This document shows positions 13,070 to 24,099 of a DNA stretch of 64,000 bases, piece after piece. This stretch comes from Massilia pinisoli (GTDB lineage: Bacteria > Pseudomonadota > Gammaproteobacteria > Burkholderiales > Burkholderiaceae_D), in assembly GCF_024753285.1 (NCBI RefSeq), contig NZ_JANUGW010000020.1, forward strand, positions 1 to 64,000. Direction: 5' to 3'. A model generated the notes under the pieces. The model was not told the DNA's origin and searched no databases. It was given only the letters and a program-made list of their open reading frames with translations. The position numbers and the translations under genes are program-made. How positions within the stretch are numbered: position 1 is the stretch's first letter; each line of letters opens with the position of its first letter.

Positions 13070-15736
13070 ATGCCGGACCCGTTGAAGCTGTACAAGGCCA
13101 AGCGCGACTTCCAGATCACGGCCGAGCCCGAAGAAGGCGGCGAAGCGAGCAAGGATGCGCTGACGTTCGTGATCCAGAAGCACTGGGCCACCCGCCTGCA
13201 CTACGATTTCCGTCTGGAACTGGACGGCGTCATGAAGAGCTGGGCCGTGCCGAAAGGCCCCAGCTACGACACCCACGACCGCCGCATGGCCGTGCACGTG
13301 GAAGACCATCCCATCTCGTATTCCGATTTCGAAGGGACGATCCCGCCGCACCAGTACGGCGCCGGCAAGGTCATCATCTGGGACAAGGGCACGTGGGAAC
13401 CCGTCGGCGATCCGCGCCAGGGCTATAAAAAGGGCGAGATCAAGTTCGAGATGCATGGCCACAAGATGCACGGGCGCTGGGTGCTCGTGCGCCTGCGCGG
13501 CCACGACGACGACAAGCAGGAGCCCTGGCTCCTCATCAAGGAAACCGACGAGTACGCGAAGCCGGCAAGCGAATTCTCCGTCGTCGACGAATTTCCCGAC
13601 AGCGTGAAGGACTTGCCGATGCCCGAGCGGGGCGCGGCCGCGAAGGTGGCGGAATTGAAGGCCGAACGCGACGGCGCGGTGGCCAAGCCCGCGCGCAAAT
13701 CCGCGGCAAAGACGGCGACAAAGACGGCGACCGCGACCGCGAAGCCGAAGCGCGGCGCCATGCCGGAGGGCGCCGTCAAGGCCGACCTGCCGGAAACGTT
13801 GACACCGGAACTGGCGACCCTCGTCGACGGTCCGCCGGCCGATCCGGAAAACTACATCTACGAGATCAAGTTCGACGGCTACCGCATGCTCGCGCGCGTG
13901 GAGGGCAAGGACGTCCGCCTCATCACCCGCAACGGCAACGACTGGACGGACAAGCTCGGCCCCCTGCAGCAGGAAATCCGGCGGATGAAGCTGCCGGACG
14001 GCTGGTACGACGGCGAGATCGTCGTGCACGACGAGAACGGCAAGCCGAACTTCAATCTGCTGCAGCTCGCGTTCGATGGCTCCAACACGGCGAAGATCGT
14101 CTACTTCGTGTTCGACGCGCCGTACTGCAAGGGTTACGACTTGCGCGACGTGCGCCTCGACGCGCGGCGCCCGTTTCTGCAGCAGGTGCTGGAGGATCGG
14201 CCGTCCGAGGTCGTGCGGTTCTCCGCCGAGTTCGGGACCGACCCGGCGCAGCTCGTCGACGCGGCGTGCCAGATCGGGCTCGAAGGCGTGATCGGCAAAC
14301 GGCGCGATTCGCGCTACGTGACGCGCCGCTCGCCCGAGTGGATCAAGCTGAAATGCGGCCTGCGCCAGGAATTCGTCATCGGCGGCTACACCGATCCGCA
14401 AGGCTCGCGCACGGGCATCGGCTCGCTGCTGCTGGGCTACCACGACAAGGACGGCGTGCTGCGCTATGCGGGCAACTGCGGCAGCGGCTTCAACGGCGCG
14501 TCGCTGCGCCACATGCGCGAGGTGCTCGAAGAGATCGAGACCGACAAGAACCCGTTCCCGCCGCGCGCCGTGCCCGGTCGCACGAACCATTGGGTGAAGC
14601 CCGTCCTCGTCGCGGAAGTCAGCTTCTCGGAATGGACGGCGACGGATTCGGTCCGCCACCCCGTGTTCCAGGGCCTGCGCAAGGACAAGCCGGCGAAGAG
14701 CGTCGTGCGCGAGCTGCCGAAGCATATGCAGCCTGCGGAGGCTGACGGCGACGCGACACCTGCCGCGAAGCCTGCGCGCAAAACCGCCGCCAAGCGCGCG
14801 GCGGCGAAGACCCCGGCGCCGGCGGCGGTGGAGGGCACGCTGCCCGCCACGTTCAAGGTCACGCACGGCGAGCGCGTGGTGGATGCGGAAAGCGGCGTCA
14901 CGAAGGTCGAGATGGTGCGTTATTACGCGCTGGTCGGCGAACTGATGATGGAACACCTGAAGGGCCGCCCCGTCTCGCTCGTGCGCGCGCCCGAGGGCGT
15001 GGGCGGTGAGCTGTTCTTCCAGAAGCACGTCGTCGACACGGCGAAGATGCCCGGCGTCGCGCAGATGGACCAGGCGCTCGACCCGGACCATCCGCGCATG
15101 ACGCAGATCGCGACGGTCGAGGGGCTGCTGTCGAGTGCGCAGTGGAACGTCGTCGAGATCCACAGCCAGAACGCGACGGCGAAGCACTACGATACGCCGG
15201 ACCGCATGGTGTTCGACCTCGACCCGGGCGAGGGCATCGACTGGCCCCAGGTGCAGGAGGCCGCCCAGATCATGCGTGTCTTCCTGGAGGAGCTGGGCCT
15301 GAAGCCGTTCCTCAAGACGAGCGGCGGCAAGGGGCTGCACGTCGTCGTGCCGCTGAAGCCGAAGCTCGACTGGGACACGGTGAAGGATTTTTCGCGCGCC
15401 ATCGTGAACCACTTGTCGAAGACGCTGCCGGACCGCTTTTCCGCCAAGAGCGGCGCGAAGAACCGCGTGGGCCGCATCTTCATCGACTACCTGCGCAACG
15501 GCCGCGGCGCGACGACCGTCGCCGCATGGTCGGCCCGCGTGCGCCCCGGCCTCGGCATCTCGGTTCCGGTGCGGTGGGAAGAGCTGCCGAAGCTGAAGTC
15601 GGGCAGTCACTGGACCGTCAAGACCGTGCACACGCGCCTCGACGAAGGCAACGCGCCGTGGGCCGACTACGACAAGAGCGCCACGACGCTCACGAAGGCG
15701 ATGAAGGCGCTGGGGTACAAGCCGGGAGACAAGTAA
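13070..15736 (+). CDS. ligD: ATP-dependent DNA ligase D
   Basis: An 888-residue multifunctional end-joining enzyme. Domain order is phosphoesterase (about 35-190, with KHWATRLHYDFRLELDG), ATP-dependent ligase (adenylated K267 in EIKFDGYRM, OB-fold to about 540) and archaeo-eukaryotic primase-type polymerase (about 600-880, with metal-binding D716xD718 in FDLDPGEG and TSGGKGLHVVVPL). Two Lys/Ala/Thr-rich linkers join the domains. It repairs double-strand breaks with Ku, which is encoded convergently 0.3 kb away. ATG 13070 has GGAGG eight bases upstream. The PE-Lig-Pol order matches the Pseudomonas enzyme. Confidence 0.96.
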   Translation: MPDPLKLYKAKRDFQITAEPEEGGEASKDALTFVIQKHWATRLHYDFRLELDGVMKSWAVPKGPSYDTHDRRMAVHVEDHPISYSDFEGTIPPHQYGAGKVIIWDKGTWEPVGDPRQGYKKGEIKFEMHGHKMHGRWVLVRLRGHDDDKQEPWLLIKETDEYAKPASEFSVVDEFPDSVKDLPMPERGAAAKVAELKAERDGAVAKPARKSAAKTATKTATATAKPKRGAMPEGAVKADLPETLTPELATLVDGPPADPENYIYEIKFDGYRMLARVEGKDVRLITRNGNDWTDKLGPLQQEIRRMKLPDGWYDGEIVVHDENGKPNFNLLQLAFDGSNTAKIVYFVFDAPYCKGYDLRDVRLDARRPFLQQVLEDRPSEVVRFSAEFGTDPAQLVDAACQIGLEGVIGKRRDSRYVTRRSPEWIKLKCGLRQEFVIGGYTDPQGSRTGIGSLLLGYHDKDGVLRYAGNCGSGFNGASLRHMREVLEEIETDKNPFPPRAVPGRTNHWVKPVLVAEVSFSEWTATDSVRHPVFQGLRKDKPAKSVVRELPKHMQPAEADGDATPAAKPARKTAAKRAAAKTPAPAAVEGTLPATFKVTHGERVVDAESGVTKVEMVRYYALVGELMMEHLKGRPVSLVRAPEGVGGELFFQKHVVDTAKMPGVAQMDQALDPDHPRMTQIATVEGLLSSAQWNVVEIHSQNATAKHYDTPDRMVFDLDPGEGIDWPQVQEAAQIMRVFLEELGLKPFLKTSGGKGLHVVVPLKPKLDWDTVKDFSRAIVNHLSKTLPDRFSAKSGAKNRVGRIFIDYLRNGRGATTVAAWSARVRPGLGISVPVRWEELPKLKSGSHWTVKTVHTRLDEGNAPWADYDKSATTLTKAMKALGYKPGDK

Positions 15737-15763
15737 GCGGGCGGCGCAAGCGACGCACGCCGT

Positions 15764-16051
15764 TCACGTCGACTGTTGTCCGGGGTGGACGCCGTCGTCC
15801 GGCGCCGGATCGCCCCGTTCATTGCGGAAAATGGCGCGGACGTTCATCGCGGCGAGCCCCGCCTGCAGCGCGATCAGCGCCCACGCGCCGTCGTGCACGC
15901 CCCACACGATCCACAACGCGTTGCTGGCGATGAAGGTCCAGAAGCCGACGATGCGTTTCTTCGCATGGCGGGCACCGACGAGGAACGCGGCCACGAGCGT
16001 CACGGCCATCGCGGGCCATTGCAGCAGATCCAGCAGCGTGTCGAGATCCAC
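15764..16051 (-). CDS. Small integral membrane protein next to ku
   Basis: A 95-residue protein with about three hydrophobic segments (WPAMAVTLVAAFLVGA, IVGFWTFIASNALWIVWGV, WALIALQAGLAAMNV) and a charged tail. Its GTG start directly follows the ku stop codon (TGAGTG), so it is translationally coupled to ku. No family is recognised with confidence; the fold looks like small YgjV/PnuC-type membrane proteins. A DNA repair role is suggested only by its position. Confidence 0.7.
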   Translation of the reverse strand: MDLDTLLDLLQWPAMAVTLVAAFLVGARHAKKRIVGFWTFIASNALWIVWGVHDGAWALIALQAGLAAMNVRAIFRNERGDPAPDDGVHPGQQST

Positions 16052-17107
16052 TCAGGCGGCCTTCCTGCGCCGCGCCGGCGCCGCTTTCGCGGCCGGCTTG
16101 GCGGCCGCCTTCGTCGCCGTCTTGGCGCTCGTCGACTTCGCGGCCGTCGTGCGCTTCGCGCTCGCGTGCGTGGCCGCGTGCGCGGGCGCCTTGCGTGCGC
16201 GCGGCGCCGGGGTCTCGTCGCTGTCGTCGTCGTCCGCGTGACGCGCAGGTTTGGCGGACTTGCCCGGCGGCGGTTCGTCGTCGTCGTCGTCCGCGGCAGC
16301 CTTCGCGGCGGGCTTCTTGCCCAGGCTTGCCTGCAGCAGCGACACGAGGTCGATGACGTTCGCCTTCGCCGGCTTCTCTTCCTCCGGCTCCGGTTCCGTG
16401 AGGGTCTTGGTCTGGTTCGCCGCGACCTTCTTCTTGATCAGCGCGAGCACGTCCTCGCGATACGTGTCGTGGTACTGCTGCGGCTTCCATTTCTCGCTCA
16501 TGCCTTCCACGAGCGCTTTCGCCATCTGCAATTCCTTGTCCGTGACCTGCGCGGCCTTCGAGTCGGCCGCCGGGATCTTGAGCTCGTCGACGGGGCGGAT
16601 CTCGTCCGGATAGCGCAAGGTGTTCAGCACGATCGTGTCGCCCACGCAGACGAGGGCGGCCAGGTGCTGCTTGACGCGGATGACGACGTTCGCGATGCCG
16701 ATCTTGCCGACCTCGCGCAACGTCTCGCGCAGCAGCGCATACACCTTGTCGCCGCCCTTGCCGGGCGCGAGGTAGTAGGGCTGCTCGTAGTAGATCAGCG
16801 GGACCTGCTCTGCGTTCACGAACGCGAGGATGTCGATGCTCTGCGTCGCTTCCGGGTTCGCGCGGCGCAGGTCCTCGTCGGTCAGCACGACGTATTCGCC
16901 GTCGCGGTATTCGTAGCCCTTGACGATGTCGTCCCACGACACTTCCTTGCCGGTCGCCTTGTTGTAGCGCTTGAAGCCGATCGGCGCGAAGTCGCGCCGG
17001 TCGAGCATCGTCAGGTCGAGCCCCTGGTCGCTCGCCGCCGGATACATCTCGACCGGGATGTGCACCAGCCCGAAGCTGATCGCACCCTTCCACATGCTTC
17101 TCGCCAT
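16052..17107 (-). CDS. ku: Non-homologous end-joining protein Ku
   Basis: A 351-residue Ku homologue. The N-terminal Ku core (about 1-255) begins with the typical MARSMWKGAISFGLVHIPV and contains the ring-forming regions; a poly-acidic stretch (DDDDDEPPP) and a Lys/Ala/Thr-rich tail (about 265-351) follow. Ku dimers thread onto broken DNA ends and recruit LigD, encoded convergently here. The long basic tail is an extension seen in some bacterial Ku proteins and may add DNA binding. It is the second gene of an SDR-ku-membrane protein operon; 15 bases separate it from the SDR gene. Confidence 0.96.
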   Translation of the reverse strand: MARSMWKGAISFGLVHIPVEMYPAASDQGLDLTMLDRRDFAPIGFKRYNKATGKEVSWDDIVKGYEYRDGEYVVLTDEDLRRANPEATQSIDILAFVNAEQVPLIYYEQPYYLAPGKGGDKVYALLRETLREVGKIGIANVVIRVKQHLAALVCVGDTIVLNTLRYPDEIRPVDELKIPAADSKAAQVTDKELQMAKALVEGMSEKWKPQQYHDTYREDVLALIKKKVAANQTKTLTEPEPEEEKPAKANVIDLVSLLQASLGKKPAAKAAADDDDDEPPPGKSAKPARHADDDDSDETPAPRARKAPAHAATHASAKRTTAAKSTSAKTATKAAAKPAAKAAPARRRKAA

Positions 17108-17122
17108 GATCAGCTCCCCGGT

Positions 17123-18097
17123 TTATTCGCCGACCGATCCTGTGATCGGCAGCACGACGCCCGTCACGTAACCCGAACAGACGTTGGAGGCCAGGTAGAC
17201 ATAGGCAGGCGACATCTCTTCGGGCTGCGCGGGCCGGCCGAACGTCGTGCTCTGGCCGAATTTCGTGATGTCTTCCGGCGACTGGTCGGCCGGGTTCAGT
17301 GGCGTCCACACGGGGCCCGGCGCGACGGCGTTGACGCGGATGCCCTGGTCCAGCAGGTTCGCCGCCAGCGACATCGTGAAGGCGTGAATGGCGCCCTTCG
17401 TCGTCGAATAGTCGAGCAGTTTCTTCGAGCCCTTCAGGCCCGTCACGGAACCCGTGTTGATGATGGCCGCGCCCCGCTTCATGTAGGGCAGGCAGGCCTT
17501 CGCCATGTGGAAGTAGCCGTAGATATTCGTGCGCATCGTTTCGTCGAAGCGGTCTTCCGTCAGGTCGAGCAGCGATTCGGCGTGCTCCTGGAACGCGGCG
17601 TTATTCACGAGCACGTCGAGCCGGCCCCATTTCGCGACGACCTGGTCGACCGCCTGCTGGCAGAATTCCATGTCCTTCACGTCGCCGGCGATGGTGATGC
17701 ATTTCTGGCCTTCGGCTTCGATGTAGCGCTGGGTCTCGGCCGCGTCCTCGTGCTCGTTCAGGTACAGGATCGCGACGTCGGCGCCTTCGCGCGCGAACAG
17801 GATCGCGACCGCGCGCCCGATGCCGGAATCGCCACCCGTCACGATGGCGACCTGGCCTGCCAGCTTGCCGCTGCCCTTGTACTGCTCGGCCATGAACTTG
17901 GGCTTGAGCTCCATCTGCGCTTCCAGGCCCGGCTTGGCCAGGTGCTGGGCGGGAAAGTCGCCGCTGGGCTGCTGGACGCCCGTCTGCGCCGCGCCACCTC
18001 CGCTGCCCTGGTCACCCTTCTGCATGCTCGCGTCCCGCTGGTCCTGACGGTTCTGGATCGCCTTCTGCTTGTTCGCCGCATCGTCCTGTGTTGCCAT
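17123..18097 (-). CDS. SDR family oxidoreductase
   Basis: A 324-residue short-chain dehydrogenase with a hydrophilic 70-residue N-terminal extension rich in Q, D and G. The SDR core shows the cofactor motif TGGDSGIGRAVA, NNAA, and the catalytic YxxxK in YSTTKGA. It resembles the YghA/general stress oxidoreductase subgroup, often linked with stress genes. ATG 18097 has AAGGAGG six bases upstream. It is the first gene of the operon that carries ku, suggesting the group is expressed under stress; that is inference. Confidence 0.88.
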   Translation of the reverse strand: MATQDDAANKQKAIQNRQDQRDASMQKGDQGSGGGAAQTGVQQPSGDFPAQHLAKPGLEAQMELKPKFMAEQYKGSGKLAGQVAIVTGGDSGIGRAVAILFAREGADVAILYLNEHEDAAETQRYIEAEGQKCITIAGDVKDMEFCQQAVDQVVAKWGRLDVLVNNAAFQEHAESLLDLTEDRFDETMRTNIYGYFHMAKACLPYMKRGAAIINTGSVTGLKGSKKLLDYSTTKGAIHAFTMSLAANLLDQGIRVNAVAPGPVWTPLNPADQSPEDITKFGQSTTFGRPAQPEEMSPAYVYLASNVCSGYVTGVVLPITGSVGE

Positions 18098-18243
18098 GGT
18101 GCCCTCCTTGTGCATGATCCCGCCAGTATTCCCGCGTGTGGCGGCCGCTGACGGTGCGGTCCCACACATTGCGTGCATTTGCTGGCCGTTGCAGGTGCTT
18201 TGTGGCAAACTTGTCGGCGGAACAAAGCAATGTCGAGGTGAGG

Positions 18244-19701
18244 ATGGCGCAGCAGGCGGGGCAGGAAGCAGGGCGGACGGGCATCTATCTGAGTCCGATG
18301 GCGCAGCGGCGCGCGGATTTTTCCGACGCGTGCGCGTCCCTGTTCGCGCGCCTGGATCTCGCCGACAGTGCGGACGTCGCCGCGAGCCTGATGGCGCGCG
18401 CGCAGCCCGACCTGCTCATCATCGACCTCGACCGTTTCGAGCCGAGCATCGATCTCGATGCGCTGGCCGACCTCGTCGCCCGCCGCGCCGGTGCGCCCGT
18501 GCTGCTGCTGTGTCCCTTCGCGGGCGTCGCCTGGCTGCCCGCGCTGATGGCGTCCGGGCCGCTGCGCTATGCCGTCACGCCGCTGGACGGGGCGGCACTG
18601 CGTACGATGGTCGAGACGACGCTCGCCCAGCCGGGCGCCCCGACATGCGATGCGGCCGGCCTGCGCGCCTTGCTCGACCTGCGTACCCGCGTGCAGGCCG
18701 CGCTGGACGACGCGGAGGATGCGCACACCTTGGCAGAAAGCCTGTGCGCCGCGCTGTGTGCGTGGCCCGGCGTGCTGCACGCGGGCCTGTTCCTGCTGAG
18801 GGAAGGCAACGACCTGCAACTGGTCGCGCAGCAGGGCCCGGACGGCTTGCTGTTGGGCGCGCTGCTGCAGCGCACGGACCGGCTGCTGCAGGCGCCGCTG
18901 CGCCACGCGTTCCCCGGCCTGCTGGCGGCCGCCGGCGGGACCGCGGCCCTCATCGAGGCCCCTGAGCAGCCGGGCGAGCCGGCGCTGGCCGACGGCTTGC
19001 TCGCGCATGGCGTCGCGATGGCGCTGGGCGTGCCGATTCCGGCGGACGGGCCCGGCGCGCCGCGCGGCGCCTTGTCGCTGCTGTTCGATGCGCCGCGCGC
19101 CTTCTCGCTCGACGAGTGGAACACCCTGGCCGACGTGGCCCGCCTGGCCGCCTTCGGCCTGCGGCTCGCGGCGATCGGCCAGGAAAACGAGCACCTGCTC
19201 GTGCGCCTGACGTACATCTCGACGATGGACGCGCTGACGGGCGTCGCGAACCGCCGTCACGGCGAGGAATTGCTGGACAAGGAGATCAAGCGCGCCCGCC
19301 GCTACCGCGTGCCGCTGGCGCTGCTCGCGTTCGACATCGACCGTTTCAAGGCCGTCAACGACACGTACGGCTATCCGGTCGGCGACGTGGCGCTGCGCAC
19401 CGTGGCCGACACGGCGCGCGCCGTGCTGCGCGCCAGCGACGTGCTCGTGCGCTCGGGCGGCGAGGAATTCCACATCATCGCGCCGCACACGAGCGCCATC
19501 GACGGCCTGCGCATGGCGGAAAAGGTGCGGGTGGCGATCGAGCAGGCGCAGATCCCCGGCTGCGACCACGTGACGGTGAGTCTCGGCGTCGCGCAGCTGG
19601 GCGAGCAGGAGAGTGGCGACTCCCTGACGCAGCGCACCGACGCCGCCCTCGCGCGCGCGAAGCGGGCCGGTCGCAATTGCGTCGAGCTGGCGATGCAGTG
19701 A
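18244..19701 (+). CDS. Diguanylate cyclase with receiver-like and GAF domains
   Basis: A 485-residue protein. Residues about 20-130 look like a degenerate receiver (PDLLIIDLDRFEP and PVLLLCPFAG keep the fold pattern). A GAF-like domain follows (about 150-310), then GGDEF (about 325-483) with intact active site G405-G406-E407-E408-F409 and an inhibitory I-site RASD five residues before it. It should make cyclic-di-GMP with product inhibition. ATG 18244 has a GAGGTGAGG ribosome-binding site. It is divergent from the SDR-ku operon with about 150 bases between. Confidence 0.9.
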   Translation: MAQQAGQEAGRTGIYLSPMAQRRADFSDACASLFARLDLADSADVAASLMARAQPDLLIIDLDRFEPSIDLDALADLVARRAGAPVLLLCPFAGVAWLPALMASGPLRYAVTPLDGAALRTMVETTLAQPGAPTCDAAGLRALLDLRTRVQAALDDAEDAHTLAESLCAALCAWPGVLHAGLFLLREGNDLQLVAQQGPDGLLLGALLQRTDRLLQAPLRHAFPGLLAAAGGTAALIEAPEQPGEPALADGLLAHGVAMALGVPIPADGPGAPRGALSLLFDAPRAFSLDEWNTLADVARLAAFGLRLAAIGQENEHLLVRLTYISTMDALTGVANRRHGEELLDKEIKRARRYRVPLALLAFDIDRFKAVNDTYGYPVGDVALRTVADTARAVLRASDVLVRSGGEEFHIIAPHTSAIDGLRMAEKVRVAIEQAQIPGCDHVTVSLGVAQLGEQESGDSLTQRTDAALARAKRAGRNCVELAMQ

Positions 19702-19826
19702 GCACGGCCGTCTCTTTTTCAGCACAGCAACCACGCGGATTGTTGACGCACGGCACGGCGTTCGATTGCAAGCGCATCCCAGCTGTGGCAGGATGGAACC
19801 ACGGTATTAGAGAAAAGGTGGATATC

Positions 19827-20018
19827 ATGCCTCGCCCGAGCACTATCGTTATTCTGTTGTCAACCGTCGTCCTCGTAGTCCTCGGTTTCGCTGCCGCCGC
19901 CCCGGCCGGCATCGCCCTGGCCCTGACATTCGAACTGGTCGCATCGAAGCAGGCCGCCGACCGCGAGCGCGCCCTGCGCACCGCCCGCGTGGCCCGGCCG
20001 CTGCGCCGCCGCCGCTGA
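19827..20018 (+). CDS. Tiny membrane protein
   Basis: A 63-residue protein made of one or two hydrophobic segments (about 5-38) and a strongly basic end (ARVARPLRRRR). AAAGGTGG sits seven bases before the ATG at 19827. Nothing identifies its family. The ribosome-binding site and membrane-protein pattern make it more likely real than not. Confidence 0.5.
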   Translation: MPRPSTIVILLSTVVLVVLGFAAAAPAGIALALTFELVASKQAADRERALRTARVARPLRRRR

Positions 20019-20268
20019 CCGGTCCCGGTCGCCATTCGCATGCTTGACCGGCTGTGCGGCCGGCCGAGCGCGCGTCTTCTCCGAGCCGCTTTCCAGCGGC
20101 CGTCCGCTTCACCCCTCCGCTTCGCATTCCGGCGCGCACCGCGCTCGTCCCTGACCCCGTCGCGTCCGCACCGTTGCGGTGCCGCCCGTGCCGTACTGGT
20201 GCGCGTCATCCCGCGCGGGTAGCGCATGCCCCGGGGCGGTGCCCCGCGCGCACCCGTTTGCAACTGGC
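20019..20268. other. Gene-free stretch upstream of the urease cluster
   Basis: Very GC-rich sequence without a plausible gene, clear terminator or sigma-70 promoter. The promoter of the urease operon should lie here, but I see no boxes I can support. Confidence 0.35.
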
Positions 20269-21129
20269 ATGCATCGTGCTAACTCATCCGGCATGCGCGA
20301 CTGCACTGCCGACGATCCTCAATCCACTACCTCCTGGCACGCGAGCCTGCACCTGGGCTTTGCGCGCGACGGCGCCTGCACGCGCCTCGTGCGGCGCGAG
20401 CACCGCGGGCCGCTGCGCGTTCAGAAGGCGCTGTATCCGGAAGGGCCGGGCGCCTGCCACGTGATCGTCGTGCATCCGCCCGGCGGCATCGTCGGCGGCG
20501 ACCGCCTCGACATCGCGCTCGATGCGCAGGAAGGCTGCCACGTGCTCGCCACGTCGCCCGGTGCCGCCAAATGGTATCGGGCGAACGGGCGCATGGCGCG
20601 CCAGGACGTGCGCCTCGTTGCCGCAGCGGGCGCCGCCATCGAGTGGCTGCCGCAGGAAACGATTTTCTACGACGGCGCCGACGTCGCGCTCGCGCACGAC
20701 GTGGACCTCGCGCCGGGCGCCGTCTACGTCGGCAGCGAAGTGCTGTGCTTCGGGAGGCAGGCGTCCGGCGAGCGTTTTACGCACGGCCGCGTCGTGCAGC
20801 GGACACGCATCCGCATCGCCGGCCGGCCCGTGTGGTGGGAGCAGGGCGCCGTGACGGCGGAAACGCTCGCCAGCCCGCTGGGTATGCAGGGCTGCAGCGT
20901 GTGCGCCACGCTGCTCGCCATCGGCAAGCCCGTGCCCGCCGCGCTGCAGAACGTCGTGCGCAGTGTCGACCCGGACCTGGCCGTCAGCCAGGTGAAGCAG
21001 GTGTTCGTGGCCCGCTTCCTCGGCGACGACGGCGAACGGGCGCGCGCCGCGCTTGCGCTCGCGTGGCAGGCGCTGCGTCCGCACCTGCTCGACCGGCCGG
21101 CGACGCCGCCGCGCATCTGGAACACCTAA
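20269..21129 (+). CDS. ureD: Urease accessory protein UreD
   Basis: A 286-residue UreD/UreH protein. Typical blocks are [25 protein letters not shown] and [12 protein letters not shown]. UreD forms a complex with UreF and UreG on apo-urease to insert nickel into the UreC active site in the cytoplasm. It is the first gene of the cluster; ureA follows after ten bases. The start is uncertain: ATG 20269 and ATG 20293 are both possible and neither has a strong ribosome-binding site. Confidence 0.93.
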   Translation: MHRANSSGMRDCTADDPQSTTSWHASLHLGFARDGACTRLVRREHRGPLRVQKALYPEGPGACHVIVVHPPGGIVGGDRLDIALDAQEGCHVLATSPGAAKWYRANGRMARQDVRLVAAAGAAIEWLPQETIFYDGADVALAHDVDLAPGAVYVGSEVLCFGRQASGERFTHGRVVQRTRIRIAGRPVWWEQGAVTAETLASPLGMQGCSVCATLLAIGKPVPAALQNVVRSVDPDLAVSQVKQVFVARFLGDDGERARAALALAWQALRPHLLDRPATPPRIWNT

Positions 21130-21139
21130 CGGGAACGCC

Positions 21140-21442
21140 ATGGACCTGACCCCACGCGAAAAAGACAAACTGCTGATCTTCACGGCCGCGCTGCTGGCCG
21201 AACGCCGCCGCGCGCGCGGCCTCAAGCTGAACTACCCGGAAGCCGTCGCGCTGATCGCGGCCGCGATCATGGAAGGCGCGCGCGACGGCAGGAGTGTAGC
21301 GGAGCTGATGAGCGAGGGCACGGCCGTCCTCGCGCGCGCCGACGTGATGGACGGCGTGCCGGAGATGATCCCGGAAATCCAGGTCGAAGCCACTTTCCCC
21401 GACGGCACCAAGCTCGTCACCGTCCACAACCCGATCCCGTGA
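21140..21442 (+). CDS. ureA: Urease subunit gamma
   Basis: A 100-residue gamma subunit, the usual length, with the [20 protein letters not shown] opening and the ending [18 protein letters not shown]. With UreB and UreC it forms the (UreABC)3 enzyme that splits urea into ammonia and carbamate. It is followed seven bases later by a GNAT gene instead of ureB. Confidence 0.97.
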   Translation: MDLTPREKDKLLIFTAALLAERRRARGLKLNYPEAVALIAAAIMEGARDGRSVAELMSEGTAVLARADVMDGVPEMIPEIQVEATFPDGTKLVTVHNPIP

Positions 21443-21449
21443 CCCCGCC

Positions 21450-21950
21450 ATGAAAATCCTCCTCCTCGATGCCCAGGCTTGCGCCGTCATGCGCGTCAAG
21501 CTGGCCGACCTCCTGCTGGACGCCGTGGCGCACGGCGCGTCACCCGACCCCGCCGCCATCCCCCACGGCCGCCACGTGCAGCGCTACTGGGAAGACGTGG
21601 GCGCGGCCATCGCCGCGGGCACGCGCGTGCTGCTGGCGGCCGCGCACGATGGCGCGCTGCTGGGCACCGTGCAGCTGGACCTGTGCCAGCGCCCGGATGA
21701 CCACCATCTCGCCTTCGTCCGGGCGCTGACGGTACACAGCCGCGCGCGCCGGCGCGGCATCGGCGGGGTGCTGCTGCGTGCGGTCGAAGCGGAGGCGCGC
21801 GCGCTGGGGCGCGGCGAATTGCGGCTCGTCGCGCTGGCCGGCACCGGTGCCGAGACGTTGATCCGCGACCTCGGCTACGCGCGCGCGGGCGACGCATCCA
21901 GCGCGATGGCCGAGTACACGAAAACCCTGTCGATGCCGGAGGCCGCATGA
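21450..21950 (+). CDS. GNAT acetyltransferase encoded inside the urease operon
   Basis: A 166-residue acetyltransferase with the acetyl-CoA-binding motif seen as [20 protein letters not shown] (about 91-110). It lies between ureA and ureB, seven bases after ureA and with a four-base overlap (ATGA) with ureB, so it is fully embedded in the operon. A GNAT at this spot is, from memory, also found in other Burkholderiales urease clusters. Its substrate and any role in urease activation are unknown. Confidence 0.85.
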   Translation: MKILLLDAQACAVMRVKLADLLLDAVAHGASPDPAAIPHGRHVQRYWEDVGAAIAAGTRVLLAAAHDGALLGTVQLDLCQRPDDHHLAFVRALTVHSRARRRGIGGVLLRAVEAEARALGRGELRLVALAGTGAETLIRDLGYARAGDASSAMAEYTKTLSMPEAA

Positions 21951-22264
21951 TCCCGGGCGAATACTTCTTGGGCGACGGCGACGTCGTGCTCAACGCGGGC
22001 CGGCGCACAGTCACGCTCGTCGTCGCGAACGCGGGCGACCGGCCCGTGCAGGTCGGCTCGCACTATCACTTCCACGAGGCGAACGACGCGCTGCAATTCG
22101 ACCGCGCCCTGGCCCGCGGCATGCGCCTGAACATTGCGGCCGGCACCGCCGTGCGCTTCGAGCCGGGCCAGCGCCGCACCGTCGAACTGGTCGATCTCGC
22201 GGGCGACCGCATCGTGCATGGTTTCCAGGGCCGTATCGGCGGCCCGCTCGACGGAGGCGCGTAA
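21947..22264 (+). CDS. ureB: Urease subunit beta
   Basis: A 105-residue beta subunit of normal length: [19 protein letters not shown] at the start, [17 protein letters not shown] in the middle and a final GRIGGPL. It overlaps the GNAT gene by four bases and stops exactly where ureC begins. It is part of the structural core of urease. Confidence 0.97.
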   Translation: MIPGEYFLGDGDVVLNAGRRTVTLVVANAGDRPVQVGSHYHFHEANDALQFDRALARGMRLNIAAGTAVRFEPGQRRTVELVDLAGDRIVHGFQGRIGGPLDGGA

Positions 22265-23965
<1,701 letters not shown>

Positions 23966-23970
23966 TTTCA

Positions 23971-24083
23971 CGTAGGGTGGACAGGTTTCCTGTCCACGCG
24001 GTGATCGTTGGCGGTAACCGGACCGCGCACGATACCGGAGCCGTTGGCTATCACCGCGTGGACGGCAAGCCGTCCACCCTACG
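23971..24083. repeat. Long inverted repeat made of two nested hairpins (BIME-like)
   Basis: The left arm (23971-24005, beginning CGTAGGGTGGACAGG) is a near-perfect inverted copy of the right arm (24050-24083, ending CCGTCCACCCTACG). Each arm is itself a hairpin around GTGGAC/GTCCAC. A single hairpin with the same GTAGGGTGGAC core occurs at 34147-34177. It sits between ureC and ureE inside the operon and could act in 3' RNA stabilisation or partial termination. Confidence 0.8.
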
Positions 24084-24099
24084 GATGATTGGAGAAGAC

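Noticed and set aside
12785-15631. 948-codon minus-strand frame opposite ligD
   Set aside because: Shadow of ligD; low-complexity His/Arg/Val sequence, no domain, and ligD has clear catalytic motifs.
15776-18151. 791-codon plus-strand frame opposite ku and the SDR gene
   Set aside because: Antisense of two well-recognised genes, with no motif of its own.
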